Positions 10,927 through 24,839 of a stretch of DNA of 64,000 bases are shown in pieces. The position numbers and the translations under genes were made by a program. Origin of the DNA: Arabidopsis thaliana (lineage: Eukaryota > Streptophyta > Magnoliopsida > Brassicales > Brassicaceae); contig NC_003071.7 in assembly GCF_000001735.4 (NCBI RefSeq), positions 15,289,443 through 15,353,442 of the forward strand, in the 5' to 3' direction. How positions within the stretch are numbered: the stretch's first letter is position 1; every line of letters begins with the position of its first letter. A model generated the notes under the pieces. The model made no database searches. It was not told the DNA's origin and worked only from the letters and a program-made list of their open reading frames with translations.

Positions 10927-13671
10927 GGTTTTCTAACAGAAAGGGTTTGTTTTTTTCTCGGGAAGGTTAGAAAGGAAGAAACTTTACAGAGGAAAAGGTT
11001 ATAGATTTTTGGTTTTGGATGCTATACGTGTGAATAAAGAGAGATACTTGAAGTTGAAGGAAGGAAGAACATTTTTTGTGGTCTTTGGAGGGAGAGAAAG
11101 TTTTGTGTGGAAAAGGAGCAAAATGAAGTTTAGAGATTCTGTCTTGGGAGATTAGGAACGACGTGGAAGAACATAAGACATGACAGAGAGATTTTTTACC
11201 GGGAAACTAAAAGATAAAGAAACTTGGTGGAGAAATAATATTAGTTAGGGCTTTATGTATTTTTTGGTACGGAAGTTGCAGAGAAGAAATGGAAGAAAGT
11301 GATGAATTCTTCTTTGTCCTTGGCGTTTGGATATGTGTTTCATTCGGCCATGTGAAGATGTCTCTCTTCTCTTCTGACTTTTTGAGTTTCGTCTGGTCTA
11401 TTATATGGATTGGTGTTTTTTTTTATTGTTACTCTTGTTGAAAATGTAAAATTTAAATACGAATCCATCATTAAATGTAAGTTAGATGTGGAAAAGATGA
11501 GCTAACGACAAGAGATTTGCAGAAATGAAATTTAGATATTTTGTACCATGTTCCTTGCATTATCAACATTTATGAATTTTAAACTCTTCTCTTCCCCTTG
11601 ATATCTTTCTTTTGCTGATACAATGCTTGATAGTCAATTTTGTTTAATGTGAAACTATCTAGAAATGATGTGTTTTTAAAATTCATTTTATAATTGAATC
11701 ATATTTATCGATCGGCCAAAAATATTACTTAGACAGTTAGACCACTTTACTTATGTATCAACAATTTAGTTTTCGATAACATGTCAAGGTTTATGAGTTT
11801 CGAACTCAAAGTCTCAAACATCAACTGCAAGTGGAAAATTCTCATAAGGTCGTTAAAGAACTGTCTTTATAAAAAACCCAAGGAACGGACATTAGATAGC
11901 TCTTTCAATTGTCCAAAAAAAGAAAAAAAGATGGCTCTTTCGTTATGTATTTAAATGAATTGCCACTGCTTCTACGATTAAAATCATTAATTAGTATTAC
12001 TATAACATAATTCATGGAAACAAGATTAAATATATATTGTTGCAAACAAACAAATGAACTTAAATAATACGTTGACCTGATTTATACAGCTTAGGTTGTA
12101 ATAAGATGTGTGTGTTTGGTATTTTCTTATAGTCGTTAATTAAAGGAAAATACAAGATAGTATTCCAAATGACGTCTTCGAAAGTAAGAAAAAGTATGCA
12201 GTCGTGCAAAATAGAACACGAGATGTGAATAGACTTGACCCTTAACTGATATATTCTAGACATCTTTAATTTCACGTAAAATCTTAGGTTCTAAACATAA
12301 TTAAAGAGAAACTAAGATTAGAAACTGAAAAGAAAAAAAAGAGTCCATCACGAGGAAAAAATAAAGAAGACAAGAAACGAAACATGATAAATGAACAAAA
12401 AGGAACAAATCACATCTTGGACTTGTATTTCTCTGAGTGTTATAAAATTTGAGAAATGGCATCATGAGTCATCAAGACGGACGAATTGAAAACAAATCGA
12501 GTCTATTTTTAAAAACAAACACAATTGGATAAGCTCATTAAAGCTTACAAGTCAATCATCTTACCTACAACAACATCAAAACAATGATAATTAAATCTCC
12601 TTTTCCACAATTTATAGTTATTCAAAAACAGGGTTGATGTGGCTATTTAGTTAAAACACATGTTTGGAAGACTTGTCTCATTCATGCTCGGAAAGTTTCA
12701 GTCGATCGTGCTATTGGATATATCATATATGTGCCCTACTTAGCATTAATATTTTCATTAGATAAATAATTGTAAATGAACAAGGGTTTACATTTGTTAA
12801 TCTGCTACATGCCGCCAATGTATAAAATACCATTTTCGGATGTTGTCCTTTATTTGGCCAAATATTGACCATTTCCATTGGTAACAAACTTTGTATCCAC
12901 AATGACGTTCTCAAAAGTTTGCAATTGAAAGTAATGACTAGTTGCTTATTCAAGAAAGTTTGCTTATGCTGATACCACATTAATTTTGATGAGCTTCTTG
13001 TTCACGTGAAAATTGAGTTTTCCTAAAAGCAAGGAACAGCGAAGAAATAGAGACCGTCCTCTGCTTTTTTTCTAGCCTACTCTCTCCCACCTACACATTC
13101 ATTACAAGACTCACTAATTAACTCTCACACCTTTTGCATTTTTCTCCCTCCAATAAATGTTAATTTTGCTCTTTCCCCAATCTGCAAGCAAGTCAAGGGT
13201 TCATATAATAAAAAGCAACTCCCATTCTACGAGGATTCACATGATAACCACAACCACCCTCAAATAAGAGATATGACAACATAAATCTTTCAAACAGAAA
13301 TAGTAATTGCTAAGTTCTATATATGGTCTCATGGCTTTGCGTTGGATGTTCAAGAGACGTTAACGTGACAAATCTGTGTTTCACTTTCATAAGAAACCCG
13401 CATATTCTTTTGTGACACACGAAAGAAAGGCATAGAATATGGAAATGTCCGATATTGGGAAGGCCTCTTTGCTCTTTTTGTATTTGTATATGATGAAAAA
13501 GGAGAGACAAATAAGAAAAAATAAAATTAAAAATGCTGCACATCTTTTTTCCTTAACTCAAAAGCTCGACACTTTTCTACAAAACTAGCATCATGAGGAA
13601 CTCAGAGGAATCACGAACCTGTTTCCTCTGTGATGCCACTTCTTCCTCCACCATAGGTCTTTATATGGAGG
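10927..13671. other. Intergenic between the Pcf11-like gene and the DUF868 gene
   Basis: About 2.7 kb of AT-rich DNA containing the DUF868 promoter and the 3' flank of the Pcf11-like gene. Short frames at 12060-12275, 12723-12980 and 13310-13543 (minus) show no recognisable domain or gene-like context. No RNA gene was found. Confidence 0.45.
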
Positions 13672-16600
13672 CTACTCAACAATTTCCTAGCAAAATAGGA
13701 ACCGAACGAGAAACAAACACGTAAAGGTGGATTCATGCAGGATTAAAGAACAAAGTTTGAGATCAGAGAGCCCTAGAATGACCAAAAGTCGCAAATTGAC
13801 TAGAGCTACAAGTTACCTGCTTGATTGCAATTCCAACTTCCAAGCTCTGCAATGAACTCGTGGTCAGACAACCTGTATGGACGATAGGACCACTGGCCTC
13901 ACTGTTGGCTGGAGGATTGGTCAGGTAAGAAGCTCCCTTGAACATCCATTGAGCCATTTCTTGACTGAAATAATCCTCAAATACTTCTCCACATAATATA
14001 CATGCGCATTGGGTCTCATCAGCAGCTACGGCTTGACAATCCTCAATAGCACTCTCAGGTTCACTCAGAACTTCTTCATATTCAGGTTCTAACTCTCCCG
14101 CTTTTGCTGCTATCCAGTTATCAACCTTTGGAAACCAAACCCTACATTTACTGTTTGTGCCACTTAACTCGAGCTTCTTCTTATCATGCAGCTCCATGTG
14201 CCTATCAAGTTCTTCCTTTTGTTTAAGGCGAACGCTGCAGGAGGTGCAGAGATGGGGAAGGTCATCGAATAGACTACTAATGACCGAAGGGTGAAGTTCA
14301 CGGATTTTGTCCGCCCTAAACTTCAATCCTATGAGGTCCTTGGGTTCAGATTTTGATGTTTCAGATGGTGCAGCTAACCCTTTTACCTTAGGGGCAGTAG
14401 ATGGCCCCTTCACCAAAACAGATGGCTGAGCATCTGCTGGAACCACAGATACAGACATAGAGCTATTGGTGGAATGATCAGGACTGTGTTCCTGCGTTAT
14501 GGAAGGAGCCGATGGCAGCTCTGTCTTCGAAGCAGATATCAAGCCCTTCGAAACTAAAGAGCTTAAGAGGCATGAAAGAGGATCTGAGGCCTTACTTTTC
14601 TCTTTTGACGTTTGTACTGAGGTGATGCCAGTAAGAGACGCTGCACATGAGACAAGTGGTGCGGAGGATTGTTCAACTTTTAAACGAGCTAATAAATTGT
14701 CAGTAGCCAATGAAATTGGCAAAGTCTTAGGCTTAGAGGCTGCTGGCAGGGTTAGTGCCCCCGGGTTGACCTCATCATGACTTTCCTCCTTGATCGCACC
14801 ACATGTTGAATTATTAGAAAGGATTCCACTCTTCATGACAGCTTCTAGCAAATCACTCATGTTGGGTTGTCCTGTAGCTTCTGAGGCAAGAGTAAGGCCT
14901 GGGGCATTTTCAGCTGCTGACTTAGAGTCAAAGATTTCCACTGGTAGTTCACGCATATTTGTGTTTTTAAACTGACTACTTGAAGATGGGAGCCGTACAG
15001 AGTCATCCCTGGGAACATTTTGTTTTGCTGGAAACCGGGAAGCCCTAGGATCACGTTGGGGGAGTGAGTGAGCTCTTCTAACATCTTGCTTGGTCACATT
15101 CTGTTTAGAAGTTGAATCATGTAAAGGCGATTGTCTATCTGACCCAGATCCTGAGCTTGGCAAAATTCCAGAGCTTGCAACCCTTGGTTGAGGCTGAATT
15201 CCCTTTCTAGTTGCAGTCGAGGTTGCATTGGTAGAAGAAAACGCCCAGTGCCCAATACTACTTGGATCTTTTTGCTCGCTGGAATATGAATTTGTTGAAT
15301 TCGCTGGGTCAAACCTTGGGTCGAGAGCTGAAAACCTTGGTCGTTTTAAGAGGTGGTTTTCAGATTCCTACAAGATGGGAGATGGTTAAAAGCTAACAAA
15401 TTAAAATGAGATACATCACAATAAAAAGGAATGCAAATTACTATCATAGCTTACCAGTCTCTCTGATTCATCTGGTGCATGAAGCTCGTTCTTTGGGTTG
15501 ATAGTGGCTACATCAGTTTCGGATAACCTTGAGTGCATATCCCACATAAACTCTTCTTCCTCAGAGTTTTTCCAACTATCATAAGGCACACCTATATTTC
15601 TACTGGGACCACTTGATTCCAAATTTTCTACTCTAGCCGTAGCATAGTTGGAAGTTCTGCTTTTGGAATGTAACCCATCCCTTTGGTCAGAAATCAGATC
15701 AGGATCCCTGTTCGTAGCTCCGTACCATTGTTTCTCACATCCGTCATCAGTAATCCTTGAACCAACATTCTTAATCACCGATCTAGAGTTATGTGGTAGA
15801 TCAGAAGCATAATCATATTCCCCTGCTATTGACTCGATATCTTTCTCGTAGAGGGGCTCACTAAGTAAATCTCTTTGAGGTCGCCGAATGTTCTGAATTC
15901 GACACACAATCAGTGGAAAGCACTTAGGTAAAAAAACTGTAACCATGCCAAGGAAAAATCATCTTACATTTACTTTAGCTGGACCTACCCACGAGCCTCC
16001 AGATGCTATGCTTGAAACTCTCTCCAGTCTATCTGAATCCCTAGTCAAATTGGGTGCGGTCTCTGGGACATCAGTAACCATTCCTTTTGTCTGCAAAGAA
16101 AACCGACAAATACTCAGGGAAATTTTAATAAAGTCGATAAGTAGCCTCTACCTATATCCAGAAACCCAGGACCCTTTGAAAGAAATTGATTGCTATCTAA
16201 ACCGAAAAAGAAATGTTCCCTACATTTGTGAACACTTAGAACAGAGAAATGTTTAGTACTCCTGAAGGTTACATTTATGAACACTTAGAACAGCGAAATC
16301 TCTAGTAGAGCTGAAGGTTAGGGTGTATCATCACTAATAACTTTCAGTGGCTGCAAGTTTACTTTGGTCATTGCTTACCCGTCCCGACTGCTGAAGGCGC
16401 TGCCTTTCTAGATACTTGGGATTCACATGGATGCTATGTGGTGGGCGCTGAGATTGCGGCTCAGCTCTGGCTGTGGATACAACAGCTGCTGAACCATCAC
16501 TTTTAGCATTAAAGCCAAGTTCTTTCTCAATAAGCTGAAGTGTTTGCGGATGAAAGACTCCTTTCCAGGTTCCAAAAAGATGCCGCATGTTAGAATGCAT

Positions 16601-18093
16601 AGGAGGGTCAACTTGCCTGTAAGCCTTAACAAAAACCTTCAGAGAAGTAAAAAGAGGGTGATCAGAGATGAATTTGCTAGGAAAAAAACATTCTATAACC
16701 ATGACTATCAACAAAGCACCAAACCTCAGGCAGCCTGGCACCAAAGTACTTAATGTAATCCCTTCCGATGTTCTTCACAATGCTGTCTAACAGGTACAGT
16801 GTTGGCAGCTTCTGATCACTTGGTACCTGCATGATATTCTTCAAATCAGATAACCCAGAAGAAAAAAGGCCAATTTGATCTCATAGAGAGTAACATCGAG
16901 ATTTCCACATGAGCCTCTAAAGGTAATGAAAGAAATCAATAACTTAAAGTAGAATCAAAAGCACAGACCAAGATGACATTCAAGCTAATACTAACACATA
17001 TTCTGACAACTAGAAATCCAACAATAGACACAGATAACCATTAGACGATGTAAACAACACTGCAATAGCAATTCTTGTCTTCACTCTCCACACAGACTTG
17101 ATGGATCAGGCTCCTTCTATTGAGTGCTTCCTTGCTACCCAAAGACTGAATAAAAGTTGACTTGGCTTTGTGGAGAGCATGCGGTAAGCAGAAACCGCCA
17201 ACAGAAAATCCAACCTCAATAAAAACAGAGCTTATGAAAGCCCTTGCTAAATGGTAAAGTGAGATACAAAAAACTCTAACGCTGATAAAGAGACTACACA
17301 CTCATATAACCAAAACTCAGTACAATCACATGATGAGCTGATATATGCATTCTTGATATATGAACATGAACAAAATGGTTGCATGGGCAACAGCTATTTT
17401 TTAGATTGTTAACAACATTGTGTCAGTACTATGAACTTTGTTTCAAAGAAATGATTTGCGACTTGATGAAGAAATATAAAAACACATAGATCCCAGAAAA
17501 GGATACTAGGGTTGATTCAAAAAACTCAATTTCTCATTGAACCTCGTATACAGATAACACAAATCTCAACCACCACCTTTTACCTTATTCCCCTTATATC
17601 GTACAATTATTATTACTCAAACAAGAATTTGAGAACTAAAGCACGGATTATAACAACAAAACAGTGGGCATGAAAACTGGGTGTTCACCTCGAGGATGTT
17701 GTTGCAAATGGCGGTTACGACGGCTTTAGCAGCATGAACATTCTCTCCAGCAATTATTGTAAGGTTCGTTATTATCGGCTTCGAGTTGAAAGTGAGCTCA
17801 GCCAGTGCAGACTTGTACTGATTCACAAGCTCATAATGTGGATGAACCGGCTGTGGCTGGTAAGCCTCTCGGCTCGGATCACTGACAATACTACTCTCAG
17901 TTTCTCTACCACTAACTCGAAACCTTGACGAAGCAGGTGGCACTGTCACCGCCGTAGCCGTACCAAGCGTTCTCTGCGACAAAAACTGCCGCGCGTTGGA
18001 ATTAACAGGCCGGATTGATTCCTCGCTGAGCCTGGGTTTCTTCATCGGACCTGGATCTCTGGATCTATCAAACGGTCTACGAGGATTCTCCAT
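13672..18093 (-). CDS. Pcf11-like mRNA 3'-end processing factor (CID plus C2H2 fingers)
   Basis: Seven coding exons, all with phase-0 junctions: 17689-18093, 16725-16826, 16379-16636, 15968-16090, 15455-15892, 13817-15367 and 13672-13686. They give 963 residues. The N-terminal part (about residues 85-225, [20 protein letters not shown] to LIEKELGF) is a CTD-interacting domain of the ENTH/VHS fold, as in yeast Pcf11. A long Ser-rich linker follows. A zinc finger of form C-X2-C-X12-H-X3-H lies near residue 815, and a second Cys pair (CILC) near residue 893. Pcf11 links the RNA polymerase II CTD to cleavage and polyadenylation, and Arabidopsis PCFS4 regulates FCA polyadenylation. The last exon adds only EIVE and stop; it is my least certain junction. 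I recall At2g36480; some annotations split the 5' part off as a separate locus. Confidence 0.85.
16211..16322. repeat. Imperfect intronic tandem repeat
   Basis: Within an intron of the Pcf11-like gene two units of about 55-60 bases share ACATTT.TGAACACTTAGAACAG.GAAAT..CTAGT and end CTGAAGGTTA. They look like a local duplication of non-coding sequence. Confidence 0.65.
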
Positions 18094-18816
18094 TCCAAAG
18101 AACTATACAATACAAGAGGTACGCAAATAATGCCCTAAATTAAACCTAATCGGCAAAAATCGATTGCAGTGACAACAAATCCTCGTTAGAGGGGAATTCA
18201 GAGCATTACAACAATCAGTAACCCTAAGTTACAATCTAAAAATTGAGATGCATAACGCGATTCTGCGAAGAAGACGGAGAAGATAGAAGGAATGCTTCGA
18301 ATTCGGCAAAAATGTCAGAGAGTTTGGACAATCTCCGATCAATTAGGGTTGTGAATTGGGGATTTTATGGAGACGAGACAAAAAAAAGTTGAAGATCGGA
18401 GCTGGTTCCAAAAATATTTAGGCCCATTTAATGACCCACATTCCATGTATAATAGGCCCATCATCTAATATTTGACAACAATAGAATTCTTTGGTCCGGT
18501 TGAACTATCTGATTTAAACCAAGTTAAGTGAGATCCTCCACATATCGAACCAGATCTTGATTCAGGTAACCAAAAGCTAACCGTAAATTCAGATATAAAC
18601 CAAACGAAGGGAACAGAGAGTTTACACAGCTACGGGTCTGTTTTTTGTGACAAGTGTTTGATACAAATTTAAGACGAAACTAAAATGGGATTTAGAAACC
18701 TTGTACAACTCTAGGACTGTTAACTTTACGTTTTCACTTTCTTACATTAACTAGATTGGAACAGTGTGCTCTCTCACTCTTAACCATAAGCTTGTATTTG
18801 TTTGCTTGCCAACGGA
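18094..18816. other. Spacer between ROS1 3' end and Pcf11-like 5' end
   Basis: The two genes run head to tail on the minus strand with only about 0.7 kb between coding ends. The spacer must hold the ROS1 3' UTR and poly(A) signals and the Pcf11-like promoter. Site II words (GGCCCA) lie at 18420-18465. Confidence 0.5.
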
Positions 18817-21800
18817 TTAGGCGAGGTTAGCTTGTTGTCCCTTCAGTTTGCTCGCCGGGAAGTGCAATCTTGCAATCAAAGGCTTCGGTCCCCTCGTCTT
18901 TCGATCAAATCCACGTACACATACGTACCCTACATAATATCAAAAGATAAGTTATGTTTCAGAACAAGAAGAAACTGCTTAATACAAAATGTACCTTTCC
19001 AAAAGCAAGCCTGTATCTTCTCAGTTGATAAACCTGAGAAAAATAGAGCTCAAGTGGTTAGAACAACTTTCTTTTATATAAACAATCGCATCACAATCCA
19101 ATAAAGAAAATCTTATACCTTTGAATATCGTAGGAACAGAGGTACCAAAATAGACCGTTCTTCGAGGTAATTCCCATATCAATTCCCTTGGGACATTGAT
19201 TGGGTTTAGGCTGGATGCATGATCCGCAAACACCTGTATCAATAGAATACATCACAAGTTTCAATGCAAATAATTAAAATGAAAGAGTTGGAGTTATTGG
19301 AGTTCAAGTCTTACCTCATTTACTTGAAAGTACGTTCCATTTAGAGGAAAACTACCCCTCATCGCTGTTCTACAAGGAATCTGTACAATTTACAACATAT
19401 TAATCTGTAGAAAACATAAGTGTAGTAAGCCGCATAAGGAGATTGATGCAACTACTTACCAAAATTGTCCCTCTCACAATTTGAGATCTAGTCTCCTTGA
19501 TGCTGTTGCAGGAGAAACAAGTCTCCTCGTCACAAAGCATACCATTTGCTTGGAATATGCACGTACTAACAGACGGTTGAATAGAATCAGCCGTCTCACC
19601 TGTTGAATAACACATCGATTAAAGATACCGATTTGATTTCATGATTAAAAGATATGCAAATCATTAAATTACCTGGCGTCCATATAGCAAGCAAATAAGA
19701 ACATGGATCATCAGGTTCTCTCTTTTCCAACTGCCACAAGAAATCACAAACAGCTAGTCAGATTTTACAATATAGACAGCACTCTATACGGCATGTGTCC
19801 TTATCCAGTTAGCTCACATACCTGAGCTAGAAGAGGATGCTCGTCTGGAAGTTCGTAACTGCAAGATACGGGAAAAGAAACAAGTTATGGCATAGCCTGT
19901 AATTATTGGGAAGTTTGTCTGCTTTCCAACTTACGAGTTCATGCTTGGTCAATCACTTAAATATTCTACTCTGTTCAAGCTTTAATAATTTTGAAAAATG
20001 TGTTTCTGATTTCATTTTTAACCTAAGAACGAAGAAAAACAGAGAAAAATGGATTCTTACACTCGGTGTTCTGTCCTTAACTGGCTGATATTCTTGAGCT
20101 TAGGCATTGGAAGAGAAGCAGTTTCAGCAGTAAGTGCAACTAAAGCGCTGGACATGTTTCCGTCTTGAAGTTCCTTGTTGTGTTCCATTATCTTCTTCAA
20201 GTTACTGGTAAATGCATCCATGTTTAGCCTGATGGTAGGAATTTCTTCTGGATCCTCAAAAAACGCCTCCTCTATGTCAGCTATTGATACTTCTGCGGTT
20301 TCTGGCTCCGGTGAAGCAGGCTCTTCGATGATTGGTTCACAACATGTGACCTTTTTTGCTGGTTCTGAGTGCTGTACTACTTCAGACCCTTGCTCTCTCT
20401 GGAATGGCTCTGGCAGGTGTAGAGGCAAAGGGTTTTTATCAGGTGTCCCCATACCTTTCTCTGTACTTGGTAAAGCAAGCCTTGCACTGTAAAACAAATG
20501 AATGTTACTAAATTTTCTGTAATGATGATTCAGAGCTTCGTTTAGATACAGACCAATTCTCATTTAACTGGGTTATATTTTAACAAGGACTTTCCTCATA
20601 GAGTCATAGTGGTACTAAAGGTTTAAGAGAACATGTTGTAGCACCTTGCAAACGCACTGGCAAAATGTCTGCATTCTCCTTTCATCGGACATGCATTGCA
20701 ATTAGGTTTGCTCTTTGTGCAAAAGACCTGATACAATAATCAAGCAGATTACAAACCTCATCATGTGAGCTGATTTTGACATACGTATATATGTATTTCT
20801 TTAATACATACCTTTCCAAAAGTAATCATCTGGTAGTGCAACTCATACCTGTGAGATAATAGGGTATTAAACTAATGAATAAGTGTATTAGACTGAGGCA
20901 TGAAAAAAAAAAAGTTAGTGATAAACATCATTCTTACAATGTTTTTTGGTCGAGTTTGCAGAGACGGGGCCAAAGATACTTTTGAATAGATTCAAGCATA
21001 GGATACCTAGACAAACCAAACCTCAGATGTATTAAGTAACAAATTACAATTTCCAAGTAGGACCATTTTGAAAAGTGCTTACATTTCCAGAAGATGCAAC
21101 TGAAGTGACTCTGGGAGCGGCTGAAGGGGCACCCATCCAAGTCTGACGGCTATGCGCCCAACATTTGTATCAACCTGTCAATAAATTAAGTTCATGCATC
21201 ATATAATTCACTTTTTATAGGGACAGAAACAAAAGTTTGATCCTTGCTTACTGGAAAGGCAAGATGGTGAAGTGTTAGAAGCCGCACACACTCCACACTT
21301 TTCAGTCCCAATCCGTTAAAGCTCAGAAGATATTCTCTGCAGGGTTTTGTAATATACGAGAGTACATAATTCATTATTAAGTCACTAAAACTGCCAAAGT
21401 AGTAATCTTTGTATAGGTTAATAAAGAAGAAATAAAATGCTTCGTCTTTCAAACTTACTTTGCTTTATCTGGTGGAACATCTCTCAACCATTCAAGATCG
21501 ATACTTCCATGGTCATTTACCAGTCGATCAAGGAAGCCCTGCATGATTTTCATGTTCAGAGTCAAATACTTAAAATGAATGTTATCACGAAATTTAGCCA
21601 CTAAATTTTTACCTGTATACGTTCTGCAAGTTTATGGTTCATCCCGCGACTCTTGATTGTTTCAGCAACTTCCTTAACATCTGCTGCTCGTATTGCCTTC
21701 CAATCCACGGTGTCCATTGTACTTCTTGTTTTTTCTCTAATTCCTGCTCTAGCTTGGGCTTCTCTTCTTAAACAATCCCAGTCAAACGCTTTTTTTTCCT

Positions 21801-24800
21801 CCTTCAAAACCTTTTTCCCTTTTTCTTTTAAGGTAGGTTTCTGACAACTCAAAACATCCCCATCTTGCTGAGAGCAACAACCAGGTTCACTACTATCAAC
21901 AGAGGATTTTGTGGGCTCTTTCATTGACTGGAAACCCTTAATTTCTGAGCTACAATCACCCGGAGACATATTTGGTGATACTTGATTGGAATCTTCTAGA
22001 GAGACTTGTACCCCCTGTAGGAGCTTCATAAAGGAAGTACGATACTCTCCTTCTAAGTCGATCTCTGAGCTTGATCCTGCTCTCTCTGTATTTTGAGGAG
22101 CATCAGACACCATCGAATGTTGACATGTAAGTGCAGAATCTTCAGATGGAAACAGGTTCAGGACACGACACTTCTCATCCGTCTTATCAACCTCTACACT
22201 TGAGCCTTTTCGATCTGAATCAACATACTCCTTTGAATCCGTGGTTTTGTCAACTGATTCATGGGCTGAGATGGCAATCTCACTACTGCTTCTGGAGGTT
22301 TCATTGCTAGGTACATAATCCTTCTCCTCATCAGGCTGTGTATTTTTCAAAGTAACAGAACTGTGATTGTGATCGGGTGGGCTTGACATCGTTTCCTCTG
22401 AGTCCAAGTACGTTATTTGAATAGAAGGCATCGAGCTTGTTCCAGCGTCAAAGTTACTGCTCGGTACAAAAGGGACAGGGAACTGGGAAGCCAACGACAT
22501 GAAAGCCGAACTACAAGGAGTAAAAAACATCAAAGCAAGTTAGTTTTGTGACTTTTTGCTGTCTTGGATTTAGTTTGACATAGAATTATGTAAGAGCTTG
22601 TACCTTGAGAGATGGTCTGAAACATTTTGAGTGAGAAATACTCCAACAACAGAATCCACGACGGATCCCTTCCAAGGCGTAAAACGTCGATCCCCTGTTA
22701 GAAACCAAAGACCATAACAAGAAGCAGTAGCTGAGACATACTAATTGAAACCATGTGGTTAGAACAGAAACACATAAAAGGACAAGTGTGGTGTATAACC
22801 TTGTACAAGGTGCATCCTTGCAATAAATGAGTCAGCTCGTCCTCGAAACACATTACGTTCTTCCTCCCACCATTTCGCCTTCTGCTCGTCTGATCCGTCA
22901 ACACCTTCGCTATTAATATTCTCCAATAGCAGTTTCCACACTCTGTCTGTCTCATCGTCTAGATCAACCTTTGGTCGTGGGCGTGGTTTTTTAACAGGAG
23001 TTACAGGCACAATTGCTCCAGCGCCACCACCAAAGAGTACAATCTGGCTATTCATTGTGTAAGGAACGAGAGCAGTTTCAGAATGCTCCCTGTTGATGTC
23101 TAATAGACGCAATAGCTCACTGATTGTTTCGATCGAGTTACGTCGTTTCCAAAGTTCATCTGGAGAAAGACCTGCAGGAATCAAACATCATCATTATCAA
23201 GAAATAGTCTGCATTTAACAGATTCAAAAAAACAAAGAAATATAGTTCTGTATCTATTCATTACCAGTAAATGAAGGTGGAAAACGGCAAAGATTCGGAA
23301 GAAGATTTTTCTGTTTGGTTTGTGATTTCTCAGACTTGGTTGGCTTCTTTTTGCTCACAGTCACCCGCGTATCAACAAGAATCTTATTATTTTGCTGTGG
23401 CTTGCTACAATATCCTGAGGTTAAATGCTCAGGAACTTCCACAAGTTTATTCATTGAAGACAAATTCCGGAATCGAGCATGGCCTGTTGTTTTCTTCTTG
23501 ATCGGCGTGTCTATCTTATCCGAGAGAACATTTAGCTCAGACTCTTGCCTTCCTTGAAAGATACCTTCTCGTCTTTCTTCAACGGTTAGGACTCTATTAG
23601 CACTGAGCTGAGATGTGGAACTGTAGCACGTAGCGTGAAAGGCAGAAACATAATTGTGCTGTTGTCCAGAGAATACTTTGCTGCAAATGGCATCATATCT
23701 CATCCCTCCCTGTTGCAAGTTTGGGGAATACAACCAATGCATTTTCTGGTAGTCACATTGCTCATCATACTGAATCCCTGATAGATTCATGTCGCAACAA
23801 GTTGGTCCTTGTCTTCTCTTTGCAGCTTGCGCCATCGAAATATCGACTTCTTCTAGATTACTGCCATTTTTCTTTGGTTGAACTCCCTTTCTTTTACCTT
23901 GGCTGCGCTTTCTCTTGGGCGTGCTAGGAGCCGAAAGAAGGCAATCTTTTAACTCTTGATTCCCAGAATCTAACTGCTTCTCTTGAAGAGCTGATTCCAT
24001 CTCACCTGCTTCTCTAATGTCACCGTTGGTCTGGTTTTCTCCATTTTCGGCTTCAAAATCCAAGACTCGTCTACAGAGCCTCTTAGGACGAGTTGAAGTT
24101 TCAACAGCTGCTGATGATTCAACCGGAGTAGCGTCTTGATCCTTACTGACTTCAACCTTCTTCCGCACATATTTCCTCTTTGGTGTTTTGCTTTCTTGAC
24201 CATCGGTGACAACAGACTTCCTCGGAGCTCGTGGTTTAGGCTCCCTCTTGGGTTTAGCTTCTCTACGAACCTTTGGCCGATGCTTCTTCCTCTTAGGTTT
24301 TTCAGGAGTCTTGAGGATCTGTTCAGCAACATTGTTACTCACTGAGCTCAAACTCTCCACTTCTTCAGTACCTTTTTGCATAACCTCTGTGTTTCCTACA
24401 TTGAGAATCACATCTTTCTCAGTCCAACTCAAACAGAATCAAAATTTGACAAAGCGATTTCATTTCTCATGAGACCAGAATCAAAATCCCCTCTTACTTG
24501 TAGGTATTGGAGTCTGACCAGAGAATATGAGGGATGCAGTGTTAGCTAGAGCAAGCAAATCCCCAAAAGACAAGTGATCAAGACCACTCATATCCTTGTT
24601 CCCAACAAATCTCCTGCATGCATCAATACCTTACTTAACCAATTACCCATCACTACTCTTTGAAATTTCTCAACTTTAGAACAAAAAAGCACAAACCTTT
24701 CCTCCAATTGACTGCTATGATATTGATCCTCCACCGTGTATGGGCAGATCGGTGAAAATGGCTTCATGGGTGTCTGAGGAATCCATGGAGGTTGTTGAAA

Positions 24801-24830
24801 GCTGCTTTCTTCTCTCCTCTGTTTCTCCAT
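18817..24830 (-). CDS. ROS1: ROS1 5-methylcytosine DNA glycosylase/lyase
   Basis: Twenty coding exons: 24697-24830, 24498-24613, 23265-24395, 22800-23171, 22604-22694, 21613-22510, 21459-21538, 21252-21336, 21083-21174, 20938-21006, 20812-20848, 20645-20727, 20061-20486, 19822-19858, 19673-19730, 19460-19599, 19315-19380, 19119-19233, 18995-19033, 18817-18929. The sum is 4182 nt, or 1393 residues, exactly the known ROS1 length. The enzyme excises 5-methylcytosine and cuts the backbone, giving active DNA demethylation in the nucleus. Seen: a Lys-rich N-terminal region (KPKRKKHRPKVRREAKPK), the helix-hairpin-helix with catalytic Lys953 in LGLKSVECV, Asp971 in FPVDTNVGR, and the iron-sulphur cysteines 1038, 1045, 1048 and 1054 (C-X6-C-X2-C-X5-C). 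The C-terminal domain with GTYFQVNEVFADH is the family's extra module. I recall At2g36490. Confidence 0.97.
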
Positions 24831-24839
24831 TTCTGACTC

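Noticed and set aside
12723-12980. 85-codon minus-strand ORF
   Set aside because: No domain, no promoter or splice context, and composition as expected of AT-rich spacer.
14499-14975. Plus-strand ORFs opposite the Pcf11-like gene
   Set aside because: Antisense shadows of the long coding exon.
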